DNA of 64,000 bases, from positions 124,001 through 188,000 of the forward strand of contig CAVSIZ010000010.1 of the NCBI GenBank assembly GCA_963728125.1, in the 5' to 3' direction. Both the position numbers and the translations under genes were made by a program. This stretch comes from CAWDCV01 sp963728125 (GTDB lineage Bacteria; Actinomycetota; Actinomycetes; CAWDCV01). Positions 57,502 to 64,000 of this stretch are shown in pieces. Under the pieces are notes generated by a model. The model ran no database searches. It saw only the letters and a program-made list of their open reading frames with translations, and was not told the DNA's origin. Position 1 is the stretch's first letter. Every line of letters starts with the position of its first letter.

Positions 57502-58790
57502 GAGCGGAACCGCGCCTCGACGGCTTGACCGTGGGCCGGCAAGTCCTCGGCGTTCGCCAGAGTCACGACGTGCTGGCCGACGTCGCGCAGCGCGCGCTCG
57601 TCGTAGTCGATGATGTGAACCCCGCGCAGGAACGTCTGCACCGACAGGCCGGAGGAGTGGCACGCACAGCCGCCGGTCGGTAGCACGTGATTGGACCCGG
57701 CGCAGTAGTCGCCGAGCGAGACCGGCGACCAGGGGCCAACGAAGATCGCACCTGCATTGCGCACCCGCAGCGCGATGCTGCGTGCGTCGTCGGTGTGGAT
57801 CTCCAGGTGCTCGGCAGCGTACGCGTTGACGACCTGCACGCCGCGCTCGAGATCGTCCACGAGCACGACGGCCGACTGCGGTCCGGTCAGTGCCTCGCGG
57901 ATGCGATCGCTGTGCTTCGTCGTCTCGACCTGCAGGGCGAGCTCGTCGGTGACCTGCTCGGCCAGTGCCTCGCTCGCAGTGACGAGGACAGCCGCAGCGA
58001 CGACGTCGTGCTCTGCCTGCGAGATCAGGTCGGCCGCGACCAGGACGGGATCGGCAGTCTCGTCGGCGAGGATGGCGATTTCGGTTGGCCCGGCCTCGGA
58101 ATCGATGCCGACGACGCTACGCACCAGTCGCTTCGCCGCGGTGACATAGATGTTGCCCGGCCCAGTGATGAGATCGACCGGCGCGCAGGGCTCGGCGCCG
58201 AACGCGAACATTGCGATGGCCTGGGCACCACCGGCGGCGTAGACCTCGTCGACGCCGAGCAGCGCGCAGGTGGCGAGGATCGACGGGTGCGGCAGGCCAC
58301 CGAACTCGCGCTGCGGCGGCGAGGCCACCGCGAGCGAGTCGACGCCGGCCACCTGCGCGGGAACCACGTTCATCACGACCGACGACGGATAGACCGCCCG
58401 ACCGCCTGGGACGTACAGCCCGACCCTGCGCACCGGCAGGAAGCGCTCGGTCACCGTGCCACCGGGAGCCACCGACGTCGTGATATCGCTGCGCCGCTGA
58501 TCCTCGTGGACGCGTCGAGCGCGGCGGATCGACTCCTCCAGGGCGGCTCGGACGGCCGCGTCGAGCTTGTCGAGGGACTCGGAAAGCGCGCTTGCTGGCA
58601 CCCGCAGCGACTCCGGGCGCACCCCGTCGAATCGCTCCCCGATCTCGAGGACGGCCTCGGCCCCGCCTGTTCGTACCTGCTCGCAGATCGGCGCGACCAC
58701 GGCAAGCGCGGCCTCGACGTCGAGCGCCGAACGCGGTAGCACGTGGCGCTCGATGCGCTGAGCACCGCGTAAGTCGATCCGCCGAATCAC
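57498..58790 (-). CDS. hisD: Histidinol dehydrogenase
   Basis: HisD oxidises histidinol to histidine in two NAD-linked steps and needs Zn. The 430-residue product has VGLYVPGGRAVYPSSVVMN, VYAAGGAQAIAMFAFG, LITGPGNIYVTAAKR, QAEHDVVAAAVLVT (catalytic Glu/His), AEHLEIHTDD and DYCAGSNHVLPTGG. GTG start at 58790. It is the first gene of the his operon; 82 bp separate it from the divergent Lon-N-like gene, with a 9-bp GC hairpin (58810-58831) in between. Confidence 0.96.
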   Translation of the reverse strand: MIRRIDLRGAQRIERHVLPRSALDVEAALAVVAPICEQVRTGGAEAVLEIGERFDGVRPESLRVPASALSESLDKLDAAVRAALEESIRRARRVHEDQRRSDITTSVAPGGTVTERFLPVRRVGLYVPGGRAVYPSSVVMNVVPAQVAGVDSLAVASPPQREFGGLPHPSILATCALLGVDEVYAAGGAQAIAMFAFGAEPCAPVDLITGPGNIYVTAAKRLVRSVVGIDSEAGPTEIAILADETADPVLVAADLISQAEHDVVAAAVLVTASEALAEQVTDELALQVETTKHSDRIREALTGPQSAVVLVDDLERGVQVVNAYAAEHLEIHTDDARSIALRVRNAGAIFVGPWSPVSLGDYCAGSNHVLPTGGCACHSSGLSVQTFLRGVHIIDYDERALRDVGQHVVTLANAEDLPAHGQAVEARFRS

Positions 58791-58809
58791 TCGAACGAGT
58801 CTACGGACG

Positions 58810-58831
58810 CACGGGGGGCCAGCCCCCCGTG
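58810..58831. promoter_or_regulatory. GC-rich hairpin in the hisD/Lon-N divergent spacer
   Basis: CACGGGGGG (58810-58818) pairs with CCCCCCGTG (58823-58831) around CCAG. It lies 20 nt before the hisD start, inside its promoter or leader. Role unknown. Confidence 0.45.
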
Positions 58832-58859
58832 TTCCCCCCGAACCCAACCCGAACCCGCC

Positions 58860-58865
58860 TAGATT
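58860..58865 (+). promoter_or_regulatory. Possible -10 box for a leaderless Lon-N-like mRNA
   Basis: TAGATT fits the actinobacterial TANNNT -10 pattern and ends 7 nt before the GTG at 58873, the distance expected for a transcript that starts at or next to the start codon. No Shine-Dalgarno is present. Confidence 0.4.
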
Positions 58866-58872
58866 GGCACAG

Positions 58873-59541
58873 GTGACGACGCGGATCCCGCTGTTCCCGC
58901 TCGGCACGGTCCTGTACCCCGGTCTGATGCTGCCGCTGCACATCTTCGAGGACCGGTATCGGCAGCTGGTCCGCGAGCTCGTCGACGCACCTGAAGGGGC
59001 GTCGCGGCGCTTCGGGGTCGTCGCGATCCGGGAAGGACGCGAGGTCGGCTCCGATGGCATCAAGGCGCTGCACGACATCGGCTGCATGGCCGAGCTGCGG
59101 CAGGTCGAGCAGTACGAGGACGGGCGCTACGACATCGTCACCACGGGGACGACTCGCTTCCGGTTACGCGGCATGGACGAGTCGATGCCGTACCTGCAGG
59201 GCGACGTCGACTTTCTCGAGGAGGCGGGCGGCACCGACGCCGAGGTGCTGGTGCCCGGCGTAACTCGGCTGCTCGGCGCCTATCGGCAGGCGCTGCTGTC
59301 GGCGCAGGGCATGACCGGTGAGCTGCCCGAGCTTCCGACCGACCCGATCGTGCTGTCCTACCTGATCGCCGCGGCGATGGTGCTCGACCTCTCGGACAAG
59401 CAACGGCTGTTGAGCGCGCCCGATGCCGCCACCCGGCTCGGGCTCGAGCTGATCCTGCTGCGGCACGAAGCCAGCATCCTGTCGCAGCTGCCGTCGATGC
59501 CCGCCGTCGAACTCACCCGCGTCGCCTACTCCCGCAACTGA
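58873..59541 (+). CDS. Lon N-terminal (LON substrate-binding) domain protein
   Basis: A 222-residue protein made only of the LON substrate-binding domain: IPLFPLGTVLYPGLMLPLHI (about residues 5-24) and FEDRYRQLV are its hallmark; no AAA+ or protease domain follows. Such small proteins are common in Actinobacteria and their role is unknown (perhaps substrate recognition). GTG at 58873 preferred; a TTG at 58864 is in frame. The 3' end overlaps the convergent amidohydrolase gene by 16 bp. Confidence 0.86.
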   Translation: MTTRIPLFPLGTVLYPGLMLPLHIFEDRYRQLVRELVDAPEGASRRFGVVAIREGREVGSDGIKALHDIGCMAELRQVEQYEDGRYDIVTTGTTRFRLRGMDESMPYLQGDVDFLEEAGGTDAEVLVPGVTRLLGAYRQALLSAQGMTGELPELPTDPIVLSYLIAAAMVLDLSDKQRLLSAPDAATRLGLELILLRHEASILSQLPSMPAVELTRVAYSRN

Positions 59542-60629
59542 GCCGTGGGGCTTGGACCACGCCCGTGCACGAAGGTGGCGAGCGGACGACGCCACACCGT
59601 TGTGTCGACCAGGGGATCTCCAGACAGAACCACGCCTGTCAGGGGGCGGCCAACTGTCAGCCGGCCCGCGTGCTCGGTGACGAGCTCGGCAGCAACAGTG
59701 GTAGCCGCCTCGAGTGCACCCCGCGCGCCGAGGCCAGCCGCGGCGAGCAGCGCCAACTCCTCGGGATCGACGCCAGGACGGGTACCGGCGTTGCCGAGGT
59801 CGGTGCCGTAGACCAGCGGCACGCCGGCGGCGACGAGCCGCGAGGCGTTCTCGAGCAGCACGGCCCGGTCGTCGGTGCGGCAAAGCGTCGCCAGCGTCGA
59901 GACCACCGGAACCCTCAATAGCGCCAGCCGTTCGACCACCGGATCGGGCAATCGCTCGGTCTGGGTATGGCAGAGCTCGTCGATTCCCGCGTCGAGAGCG
60001 CGCTCGACCATGGCCACGGTCAGGGCATGCGCGGTGACCCGACGATCCCGGCCGTGCGCGTGATCGACAACCACCCGAAGCGTGGCCGGGTCGAGCACGG
60101 GTGCTCCACCCGCCGGTTCGAGCGCGACCTTGACGACGTCGATACCGGCGTCGACGAGCTCGTCGACGGCACGGCGAGCGTCCATTGGGCTGTCGATGAA
60201 GCGGGCGAACCCGGCCGCACCCCAGCTGCGCGACGGGTAGCCGCCCGGTGCCGTGAGGAGCGGGCCAGCCACGCTCACCCATGGCCGTCCAGGCGGCGGA
60301 CGCTGTGCGGACCCGGTGCGCCACATCAGAGCCTGCTCCAGTGGTGCGCCCAGGTCACGAACGGCGACGACACCGGCCGCGAGGGCATCCTCGGCGCGAC
60401 CGAAGGCGAGGTGGACGTGTGCGTCGACAACTCCGGGACCCACCCAGCAGTCCTGGCCGCCAAGGACCGGCAGGTCGGCTGGCGGGTCGACGTCGACGGC
60501 TGGCCCCATCCGCACGACTACACCAGCGGCGTCCAGCACGACCGCACCGTCGTCCCAGCCCTCCGCTGCAGGACCCGGCCATACCCGGCCGCGCAGCACC
60601 AGCCCGCGAGGAGCGGTGGTGGCGATCAC
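59526..60629 (-). CDS. Amidohydrolase family protein (imidazolonepropionase-like)
   Basis: A 367-residue metal-dependent hydrolase. VGPGVVDAHVHLAFG carries the HxH metal pair (about residues 69-71), VDVVKVALEP-like IDVVKVALEP a possible bridging Lys, TAHAL and ELCHT two further His, and YGTDLGNAG the last Asp. This fits the imidazolonepropionase/prolidase-like amidohydrolases; the substrate is unknown. Its GTG overlaps the dnaE stop by 4 nt, so it is probably translated from the dnaE message. Confidence 0.86.
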   Translation of the reverse strand: MIATTAPRGLVLRGRVWPGPAAEGWDDGAVVLDAAGVVVRMGPAVDVDPPADLPVLGGQDCWVGPGVVDAHVHLAFGRAEDALAAGVVAVRDLGAPLEQALMWRTGSAQRPPPGRPWVSVAGPLLTAPGGYPSRSWGAAGFARFIDSPMDARRAVDELVDAGIDVVKVALEPAGGAPVLDPATLRVVVDHAHGRDRRVTAHALTVAMVERALDAGIDELCHTQTERLPDPVVERLALLRVPVVSTLATLCRTDDRAVLLENASRLVAAGVPLVYGTDLGNAGTRPGVDPEELALLAAAGLGARGALEAATTVAAELVTEHAGRLTVGRPLTGVVLSGDPLVDTTVWRRPLATFVHGRGPSPTAQLRE

Positions 60630-63600
60630 ACCAGGCAGGCCGACCCGAGCAGCGCCTTGAGGTCGCCGAACAGCGCTGGAGACGGCGTCACCCGCAACCC
60701 GTCGTCGAGCCGCAGCACCGTGGTCCGCGCCCCTGACTGCAGCTGCAGCCGGACCTCGGTAACGCCGGGATGGCTCGCGAGTATCTCTCGCAACTTCTCC
60801 ACCACCGGGGGCGTGCAGCGGGTGGCCGCCAGGGTGAGGACGACCGGCCCGTGCGGTCCCTCCGAGAGGTCGGGGACCGTGACCTCCATCGCGATCAGCT
60901 TGGGCACGTCCTCGCGCCGGTCGAGCCGGCCGCGAACGAGCACGATCGCGTCCTCAGCCAGCAAGGTCGCGCACTGCTGGTAGGTCGCCGGGAAGAACAT
61001 CACCTCGATTGCGCCCTCGAGGTCCTCGAGGGTGGCCAGCGCCCACGGGTTGCCCTGCTTGGTGACCTTGCGCTGGAGTCCGGACACCAGCCCGCCGACC
61101 GTCACGACGGCGCCGTCCTGCCGGGTCTCGTCGGTGGTCAGCGCGGCGATCGTGCAGTCGGCGGAGGTCGCGAGCACGTGCTCGACGCCCAGCAGCGGAT
61201 GGTCGGAGACGTACAGCCCAAGCATCTCGCGCTCGGCAGCGAGCAGTACGGACTTCTCCCACTCGCCAACGGGGATGGGCGGCAAGCCGTCGAAGTCGAG
61301 CGCGACTCCGTCGTCGTCGCTCCCGCCGAACAACGAGTCCTGTCCATTTGCCTCATTGCGCTTCACGTCGATCGCGACGTCGAGGTAGCGCTCGTACACC
61401 GACGTCAGTCCGCGCCGGGTGTGGCCCAGCGAGTCGAAGCAGCCGGCCTTGATCAGCGACTCGACGACGCGCTTGTTGCACACCAGCGGCGGCACCTTGG
61501 CGAGGAAGTCGCGGAAGTCGAGGAAGCGACCCTGCGCGCTCCTCGCCTCGCAGATAGCGGCGACGACGTTGCCCCCGACGTTGCGTACGGCGGCGAGCCC
61601 GAAGCGGATGTCGGTGCCTCGCGGCGTGAAGTTGGCGTCGGACTCGTTGACGTCGGGCGGAAGCACCTTGATGCCGATGCGCCGGCACTCGTTGAGGTAC
61701 AGCGCCGACTTGTCCTTGTCGTCGCGCACGCTCGTGAGCAGCGCCGCCATGTATTCGGCGGGGTAGTTGGCCTTGAGGAACGCGGTCCAGTACGACACCA
61801 AGCCGTACCCCGCGGTGTGGGCCTTGTTGAAGGCGTAGTCGGAGAACGGCACGAGGATGTTCCACAGCGTGGTGATGGCACCGTTGCTGTAGCCGGCGTC
61901 GCGCATGCCCGCGTGAAACGGTTCGAACTCCTTGTCGAGGATCTCCTTCTTCTTCTTGCCCATGGCTCGGCGCAGCAGGTCCGCCTTGCCGAGGGAGTAG
62001 CCGGCGACCTTTTGCGCGATCGCGATGACCTGTTCCTGATAGACGATCAGGCCGTAGGTCTCGTCGAGGATTTCCGCCAGGGGCTCGGCCAGCTCCGGGT
62101 GAATAGGAACCACGGGCTTGCGGCCGTTCTTGCGGTCGGCGTAGTCGGTGTGGGCGTTGGCGCCCATGGGGCCCGGCCGGTACAGCGCGGACACCGCGGA
62201 GATGTCGCCGAACGATGTGGGTCGCATTGCTCGCAGCAGCGACCGCATGCCGCCGCCCTCGAGCTGAAAGACGCCGAGCGTCTCGCCGCGCGACAGCAGC
62301 TCATAAGCGGTGCTGTCGGTGAGGGGCAGGTCCTCGAGCACGACAACGTCGCCGCGGTTGCTCTCGATGTTGCTCAGGCAGTCGTCGAGGACGGTGAGGT
62401 TGCGCAACCCCAGGAAGTCCATCTTCAGCAGCCCGAGGTTCTCGCACGCACCCATGTCGAACTGGGTGATGATCGCGCCGTCCTGCGGCCGGCGCTGGAT
62501 GGGGATGACGTCGAGCAGCGGTTCGCGCGACAAGATCACACCCGCCGCATGGACGCCCCACTGGCGCTTCAACCCCTCGAGGCCGCGCGCGGTATCGACC
62601 ACGCGCTGCACGTCGGCATCGCTCTCGTACAGCGTCCGGAACTCCCCCGCCTCGCCGTAGCGGGAGTGAGCGCGGTCGAAGATGCCCGACAGCGGGACGT
62701 CCTTGCCCATCACCGGGGCCGGCATCGCCTTGGTGATGCGATCCCCGACGGCAAACGGGTAGCCCAACACCCGAGCGGAGTCCTTGACGGCCTGCTTGGC
62801 CTTGATCGTGCCGTAGGTGATGATCTGCGCGACGCGCTCCTCGCCGTACTTCTCGGTGGCGTAACGGATCATGTCGCCGCGCCGGCGCTCGTCGAAGTCG
62901 ATGTCGATGTCGGGCATCGACACTCGCTCGGGGTTCAGGAAGCGCTCGAACAGCAGGCCATGCTCCAACGGATCGAGCTCGGTGATACCGAGCGCGTACG
63001 CGATCACCGCCCCGGCCGCTGACCCGCGCCCGGGACCCACCCGGATGCCGTTGTCACGCGCGTAGCGCACGAGGTCGGCGACCACGAGGAAGTAGCCCGG
63101 GTAACCCATCGCGCGGATGACGCCGACTTCGTACTCGGCCTGGCGGCGGTGCTCGTCGGGCACTCCGTCGGGGAAGCGCCGGCGCAGTCCGCGGTCGACC
63201 TCCGCGACCAGCCAGGAGTCCTCGGTCTCGCCGGCCGGCACCGGGAACCTCGGCATCAGGTTGGCGCCCTCGGTGAAGCCGATCTCGCAGCGCTCGGCGA
63301 CGAGCAGGGTGTTGTCGCAGGCCTCGGGCAGGTCGCGCCAGACGTGCCGCATCTCTTGCGCGGACTTCAGGTAGAAGTCTTCGGCGTCGAGTCGGAACCG
63401 GGCCGGATCGGCCATCGTCGTGCCGGTCTGCACGCACAGCAGCACCTCGTGCGCCTGCGCGTCGCTGGCGAAGGTGTAGTGAAGGTCGTTCGTTGCGAGC
63501 AGCGGCAACCCAAGGTCGCGGGCGAGCCGCAGCAGGTCGTCCCGGTGCCGGCGCTCGATGCCGATGCCGTGATCCATGAGCTCGGCGTAGTAGTTGCCCT

Positions 63601-64000
63601 GGCCGACGATGTCGCGGTAGTCGGCCGCGGCCTGCCGGGCGGCGTCGTAACGGCCGTGCTGCAGCAGCCGGTTGACCTCCCCGGACGGGCATCCGGTCGT
63701 CGCCAGCAGCCCGTCGGCGTAGGTGCTCAGCAGCTCGCGATCAATGCGCGGCTTGTAGTAGTAGCCCTCGAGGCTCGCCAGCGACGCCAACCGGAACAGG
63801 TTGTGCATCCCGAACGTCGACTCGGCGAGCAGCGTCATGTGGGTGTACATCTCGCCGGAGCCGTCTTCGCCGCCCCCGGTGCTTGCGGTGCCGATGGTCG
63901 TGCGGCGGCGGTCGAAGCGGCTGCCGGGCGCGACGTAGGCCTCCATGCCGATGATCGGTTTGATGCCGGCGGAGGTGGCCTGCTTCCAGAAGTCGTACGC
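60626..64000 (-). CDS. dnaE: DNA polymerase III alpha subunit (5' end beyond window)
   Basis: DnaE1 is the main replicative polymerase. 1124 residues are visible; the frame stays open to the right edge with KPIIGMEAYVAPGSR, so only the first 60 or so residues of the PHP domain are missing. The catalytic aspartates lie in SMPDIDIDFDERRRGDMIRY, preceded by GPGRGSAAGAVIAYALGITE; YQEQVIAIAQKVAGYSLGKA and FNKAHTAGYGLVSYWTA follow. A C-terminal OB fold (VTVGGLVSGLQRKVTKQGNP) is present. No intein is seen in the visible part. An amidohydrolase gene is coupled downstream. Confidence 0.97.
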   Translation of the reverse strand, partial: AYDFWKQATSAGIKPIIGMEAYVAPGSRFDRRRTTIGTASTGGGEDGSGEMYTHMTLLAESTFGMHNLFRLASLASLEGYYYKPRIDRELLSTYADGLLATTGCPSGEVNRLLQHGRYDAARQAAADYRDIVGQGNYYAELMDHGIGIERRHRDDLLRLARDLGLPLLATNDLHYTFASDAQAHEVLLCVQTGTTMADPARFRLDAEDFYLKSAQEMRHVWRDLPEACDNTLLVAERCEIGFTEGANLMPRFPVPAGETEDSWLVAEVDRGLRRRFPDGVPDEHRRQAEYEVGVIRAMGYPGYFLVVADLVRYARDNGIRVGPGRGSAAGAVIAYALGITELDPLEHGLLFERFLNPERVSMPDIDIDFDERRRGDMIRYATEKYGEERVAQIITYGTIKAKQAVKDSARVLGYPFAVGDRITKAMPAPVMGKDVPLSGIFDRAHSRYGEAGEFRTLYESDADVQRVVDTARGLEGLKRQWGVHAAGVILSREPLLDVIPIQRRPQDGAIITQFDMGACENLGLLKMDFLGLRNLTVLDDCLSNIESNRGDVVVLEDLPLTDSTAYELLSRGETLGVFQLEGGGMRSLLRAMRPTSFGDISAVSALYRPGPMGANAHTDYADRKNGRKPVVPIHPELAEPLAEILDETYGLIVYQEQVIAIAQKVAGYSLGKADLLRRAMGKKKKEILDKEFEPFHAGMRDAGYSNGAITTLWNILVPFSDYAFNKAHTAGYGLVSYWTAFLKANYPAEYMAALLTSVRDDKDKSALYLNECRRIGIKVLPPDVNESDANFTPRGTDIRFGLAAVRNVGGNVVAAICEARSAQGRFLDFRDFLAKVPPLVCNKRVVESLIKAGCFDSLGHTRRGLTSVYERYLDVAIDVKRNEANGQDSLFGGSDDDGVALDFDGLPPIPVGEWEKSVLLAAEREMLGLYVSDHPLLGVEHVLATSADCTIAALTTDETRQDGAVVTVGGLVSGLQRKVTKQGNPWALATLEDLEGAIEVMFFPATYQQCATLLAEDAIVLVRGRLDRREDVPKLIAMEVTVPDLSEGPHGPVVLTLAATRCTPPVVEKLREILASHPGVTEVRLQLQSGARTTVLRLDDGLRVTPSPALFGDLKALLGSACLV

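Noticed and set aside
60770..63022. Plus-strand open frame of 750 codons opposite dnaE
   Set aside because: Antisense shadow of dnaE; stop codons are rare by GC bias alone.

Overview
This window is a piece of a high-GC actinobacterial (Actinomycetota, Actinomycetia) chromosome. The evidence is the gene set and order: whiA-yvcK-rapZ-uvrC, uvrA, uvrB-coaE, rpsA, polA, the branched-chain amino acid transporter next to an ANTAR regulator of the PdtaR type, pyk, gltBD, lgt-trpABC, trpE, hisI, hisF-priA-hisHBCD and dnaE. The same backbone is familiar from Streptomyces, Frankia and Mycobacterium. GTG starts and 4-nt GTGA/ATGA gene overlaps are very frequent. I cannot place the genus. There is no prophage, insertion sequence, CRISPR array, toxin-antitoxin pair or obvious genomic island. 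It is an ordinary core region, and its accessory signal sits in intergenic DNA and in a few gene details.

Layout. 1-8.4 kb (mostly minus strand): whiA (cut by the left edge), yvcK and rapZ overlapping, uvrC, a Tat-exported Rieske lipoprotein, uvrA. 8.6-17.6 kb: a metallo-beta-lactamase hydrolase, a TerC transporter under what looks like a yybP-ykoY manganese riboswitch, uvrB, coaE, a sugar epimerase, a lipoprotein, rpsA and a methyltransferase. 17.6-22.7 kb: polA, a hotdog thioesterase, a GNAT protein, a DUF554 membrane protein and the wreck of a short-chain dehydrogenase. 22.7-29.4 kb: livFGMH with its binding protein, pdtaR and tRNA-Leu(CAA). 29.4-43.5 kb: pyk, gltD, gltB, a VIT-family transporter, lgt-dsbA-mauE, trpA-trpB-trpC and a DUF2752 protein. 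43.5-53 kb: a two-component system, trpE, two tandem RDD proteins, hisI, a heterodimeric ABC exporter and a TIGR03085 protein. 53.3-64 kb: hisF-ridA-priA-hisH-hisB-hisC-hisD chained by 4-nt overlaps, a Lon-N-like protein, an amidohydrolase, and dnaE (5' end beyond the right edge).

How the genes work together. All three UvrABC excision repair genes and two DNA polymerases (polA, dnaE) are here. Histidine and tryptophan synthesis share the bifunctional isomerase PriA; trpD, trpF, hisG and hisE are not in the window. gltBD plus livFGMH-binding protein cover nitrogen and amino acid supply. mauE-dsbA-lgt form a thiol-redox/lipoprotein unit.

Points most worth a second look: the TerC riboswitch, whose closing stem and Shine-Dalgarno sequence compete for the same strand; a dispersed palindromic repeat present at two loci 20 kb apart; two convergent-gene hairpins of one family with a compensatory base pair; a heterodimeric ABC exporter whose degenerate and consensus ATP sites can be read from the sequence; and three conserved genes (terC, gltB, an ABC exporter subunit) each broken by exactly one extra base, which may be sequence errors.
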